A DNA stretch of 7,828 nt from an uncultured Eubacteriales bacterium (GTDB lineage Bacteria; Bacillota; Clostridia; Christensenellales; CAG-138). Both the position numbers and the translations under genes were made by a program. Location: contig URSN01000089.1 of the NCBI GenBank assembly GCA_900550525.1, forward strand, positions 1 through 7,828, in the 5' to 3' direction. The notes below the pieces were generated by a model. That model had not been told where the DNA came from. It ran no database searches and saw only the letters and a program-made list of their open reading frames with translations. Positions 6,274 through 7,828 of this stretch are shown in pieces. Within the stretch, counting starts at the first letter, position 1, and every line of letters starts with the position of its first letter.

Positions 6274-7541
6274 GCGAGCACCTCCTCCGGGCCGGCGAGC
6301 CTGCCGGCGATGGCGCTGGCCGCCGCCACGGCGGGCGAGGCCAGATAGACTTCGGACTCGGGATGGCCCATGCGTCCGACAAAGTTGCGGTTGGTCGTGG
6401 CCACGGCGCGCTCCCCCTTGGCGAGCACGCCCATGTAGCCGCCCAGGCACGGCCCGCACGTGGGCGTGGACACCGCGCAGCCGGCCTCGATGAACGTGCG
6501 GATGAGCCCGTCCTCCATCGCGCGCAGGTAGACCTGCTGCGTGGCGGGGATGATGATCGCGCGCACATGCTTTGCCACATGCCGCCCCTTGAGCACGGCG
6601 GCGGCAGCGGCCAGGTCGCTGTACTGCCCGTTGGTGCACGAGCCGATGACCGCCTGGTCGATGCGCACATCCCCCACCTCGTCGATGGCGCGGGTGTTCT
6701 CCGGCAGGTGCGGGAAGGCGACCGTCAGCGGCACTTCGGACAGGTCGATCTCGACCGTGCGCTCATAGGGCGCGCCGTCGTCGGCGCGGTAGACGGCGGG
6801 CGTGCGCGGGCAGCGGCCCGCCAGGTACGCAAGCGTCTGCTCGTCCGCCTCGAAGATGCCGTTCTTGGCGCCCGCCTCGATGGCCATGTTGGCGATGGTC
6901 AGCCGGTCAAAGACCGTCAGCGCCGCCACGCCCGGCCCGGTGAACTCCATCGAGCGGTACAGCGCGCCGTCCACGCCGATCAGGCCGATGATGTGCAGGA
7001 TCACGTCCTTGCCGCTCACATACGGGCGCAGGCTGCCGCTGAGGCGGAAGCGGATGGCGCCCGGCACCTTGAACCACGCCTTGCCCGTGGCCATGGCGCA
7101 GGCCATATCCGTGGAGCCAACGCCCGTGGAAAACGCGCCGAGCGCGCCGTAGGTGCATGTGTGCGAATCCGCGCCGATGACCACGTCGCCCGCGTTGACC
7201 AGCCCCTTTTCCGGCAGCAGCGCGTGCTCGATGCCCATCTGCCCCACGTCGTAGAAATGCTCCACGCCGTGCGCGGCGCAGAACTCCCGGCACACCTTGC
7301 ACTGCGCGGCGGCCTTGATGTCCTTATTCGGTACGAAATGGTCCATGACCATGGTGACGCGGCTCTGGTCGAACACCTCCTTCACGCCGAGGCGCTCAAA
7401 CTCGCGGATGGCCACGGGCGAGGTGATGTCGTTGCCGAGCACCCGGTCCACATCCGCCAGGATGAGCTGCCCGGCCTCCACCGCGTCCACATGCGCGTGC
7501 GCGGCGAGGATCTTCTGCGTCATCGTCATTGGCTTTGCCAT
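6270..7541 (-). CDS. leuC: 3-isopropylmalate dehydratase large subunit
   Basis: This 423-residue protein is the aconitase-family catalytic subunit of isopropylmalate isomerase, of the short LeuC/homoaconitase type. It carries a [4Fe-4S] cluster. The three cluster cysteines are visible: Cys302 in GSCTNG, and Cys362 and Cys365 in CGPCLGG. Other family signatures are MDHFVPNKD (66-74), [21 protein letters not shown] (123-143) and [11 protein letters not shown] (384-394). The start at 7541 follows AAGGAGG (7550-7556 on the plus strand) with 8 bases between. Its first 16 bases overlap the end of ilvD, and its stop overlaps the leuD start. Nothing looks damaged. It acts with LeuD in the cytoplasm as a heterodimer or higher oligomer. 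Confidence 0.97.
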   Translation of the reverse strand: MAKPMTMTQKILAAHAHVDAVEAGQLILADVDRVLGNDITSPVAIREFERLGVKEVFDQSRVTMVMDHFVPNKDIKAAAQCKVCREFCAAHGVEHFYDVGQMGIEHALLPEKGLVNAGDVVIGADSHTCTYGALGAFSTGVGSTDMACAMATGKAWFKVPGAIRFRLSGSLRPYVSGKDVILHIIGLIGVDGALYRSMEFTGPGVAALTVFDRLTIANMAIEAGAKNGIFEADEQTLAYLAGRCPRTPAVYRADDGAPYERTVEIDLSEVPLTVAFPHLPENTRAIDEVGDVRIDQAVIGSCTNGQYSDLAAAAAVLKGRHVAKHVRAIIIPATQQVYLRAMEDGLIRTFIEAGCAVSTPTCGPCLGGYMGVLAKGERAVATTNRNFVGRMGHPESEVYLASPAVAAASAIAGRLAGPEEVLA

Positions 7542-7828
7542 GCGAAAAACCTCCTTACGGGTGGTGGGTCCCGTGACGGGGGATGGGGCTCCCGATACGG
7601 ATGGTAGATCATCGCGCCGCGGTCGGCCGAGGAGACGGCCGCCGCATAGCGCCTGAGATAGCCCGTCACGGCCGGCCGCTCCGGCGGCACGAAGCGGGCG
7701 CGCCGCGCGGCCAGCTCCTCCTCCGGCACGCAGAGCGTGACGGTGTGCGCCGGGATGTCGATGGCGATGCGGTCGCCCTCCTCCGCCAGCGCGCTCGCCC
7801 CGCCGCGCGCCGCCTCCCGCGAGCCGAG
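7526..7828 (-). CDS. ilvD: dihydroxy-acid dehydratase, C-terminal end (partial)
   Basis: Only the last 100 residues are in the window; the gene continues past 7828. The translation matches the end of IlvD, which turns 2,3-dihydroxy-isovalerate into 2-oxoisovalerate for valine and leucine. Visible are [19 protein letters not shown] and IDIP, which correspond to the family's SPEAAxGGPIALVxxGDxIxIDIP, followed by [10 protein letters not shown] and [12 protein letters not shown]. Family members usually stop soon after SADKGA. Here the frame runs some 28 more residues through a Pro/Arg-rich tail ([15 protein letters not shown]), over the leuC ribosome site, and ends 16 bases inside leuC. The tail may be a read-through extension of the ancestral stop. 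The overlap implies coupled translation with leuC. Confidence 0.9.
   Translation of the reverse strand, partial: LGSREAARGGASALAEEGDRIAIDIPAHTVTLCVPEEELAARRARFVPPERPAVTGYLRRYAAAVSSADRGAMIYHPYREPHPPSRDPPPVRRFFAWQSQ

Noticed and set aside
2864..7607. Long plus-strand open frames opposite the leu operon, the ATPase and the membrane-protein gene.
   Set aside because: They are shadows of high-GC coding sequence: Arg/His/Ala-rich translations with no domain, lying antisense to genes with clear motifs.

Overview
The window looks like a stretch of a high-GC Firmicutes/Clostridia-type chromosome. This is inferred from strong AGGAGG-type ribosome binding sites, the short clostridial/archaeal forms of LeuC and LeuD, a DUF815 ATPase, a YczE/YitT-family membrane protein and an AbiE toxin-antitoxin pair. 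No rRNA or other taxonomic marker is present, so the assignment is tentative.

Right part (about 3481-7828, minus strand): a tightly packed branched-chain amino acid operon read right to left. It runs ilvD (C-terminal end only), leuC, leuD, leuB and then a DUF815 AAA+ ATPase. IlvD makes 2-oxoisovalerate for the valine and leucine routes. LeuC and LeuD form isopropylmalate isomerase, and LeuB oxidises 3-isopropylmalate. The genes are joined by overlaps of 16, 4 and 4 bases and one 10-base gap, which suggests translational coupling. The ATPase sits inside this chain without an obvious metabolic reason and is the most interesting gene here.

Middle (2609-3480, minus strand): a six-helix YczE-like membrane protein. 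It has its own predicted promoter, whose -35 overlaps the ATPase stop codon, and a leader of about 150 nt with competing inverted repeats and a run of eight G.

Left-middle (about 900-2440, plus strand): a complete two-gene AbiE (type IV) toxin-antitoxin module. AbiEi is the winged-helix antitoxin/repressor and AbiEii the nucleotidyltransferase toxin. The genes overlap by 4 bases and sit behind a good sigma-70 promoter flanked by repeat and palindrome elements that could be AbiEi operators. This block is visibly less GC-rich than the leu operon and was probably acquired horizontally. It converges on the yczE gene.

Left end (1-957): no convincing protein gene. It holds a pair of near-identical 97-base direct repeats (period 221), each followed by a T-run/A-run hairpin, then an AT-richer stretch with several small hairpins and an apparent minus-strand rho-independent terminator at 599-648 that has no recognisable gene in front of it. 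It reads as repeat-rich accessory DNA next to the AbiE module. No integrase, transposase, tRNA or CRISPR array is visible.
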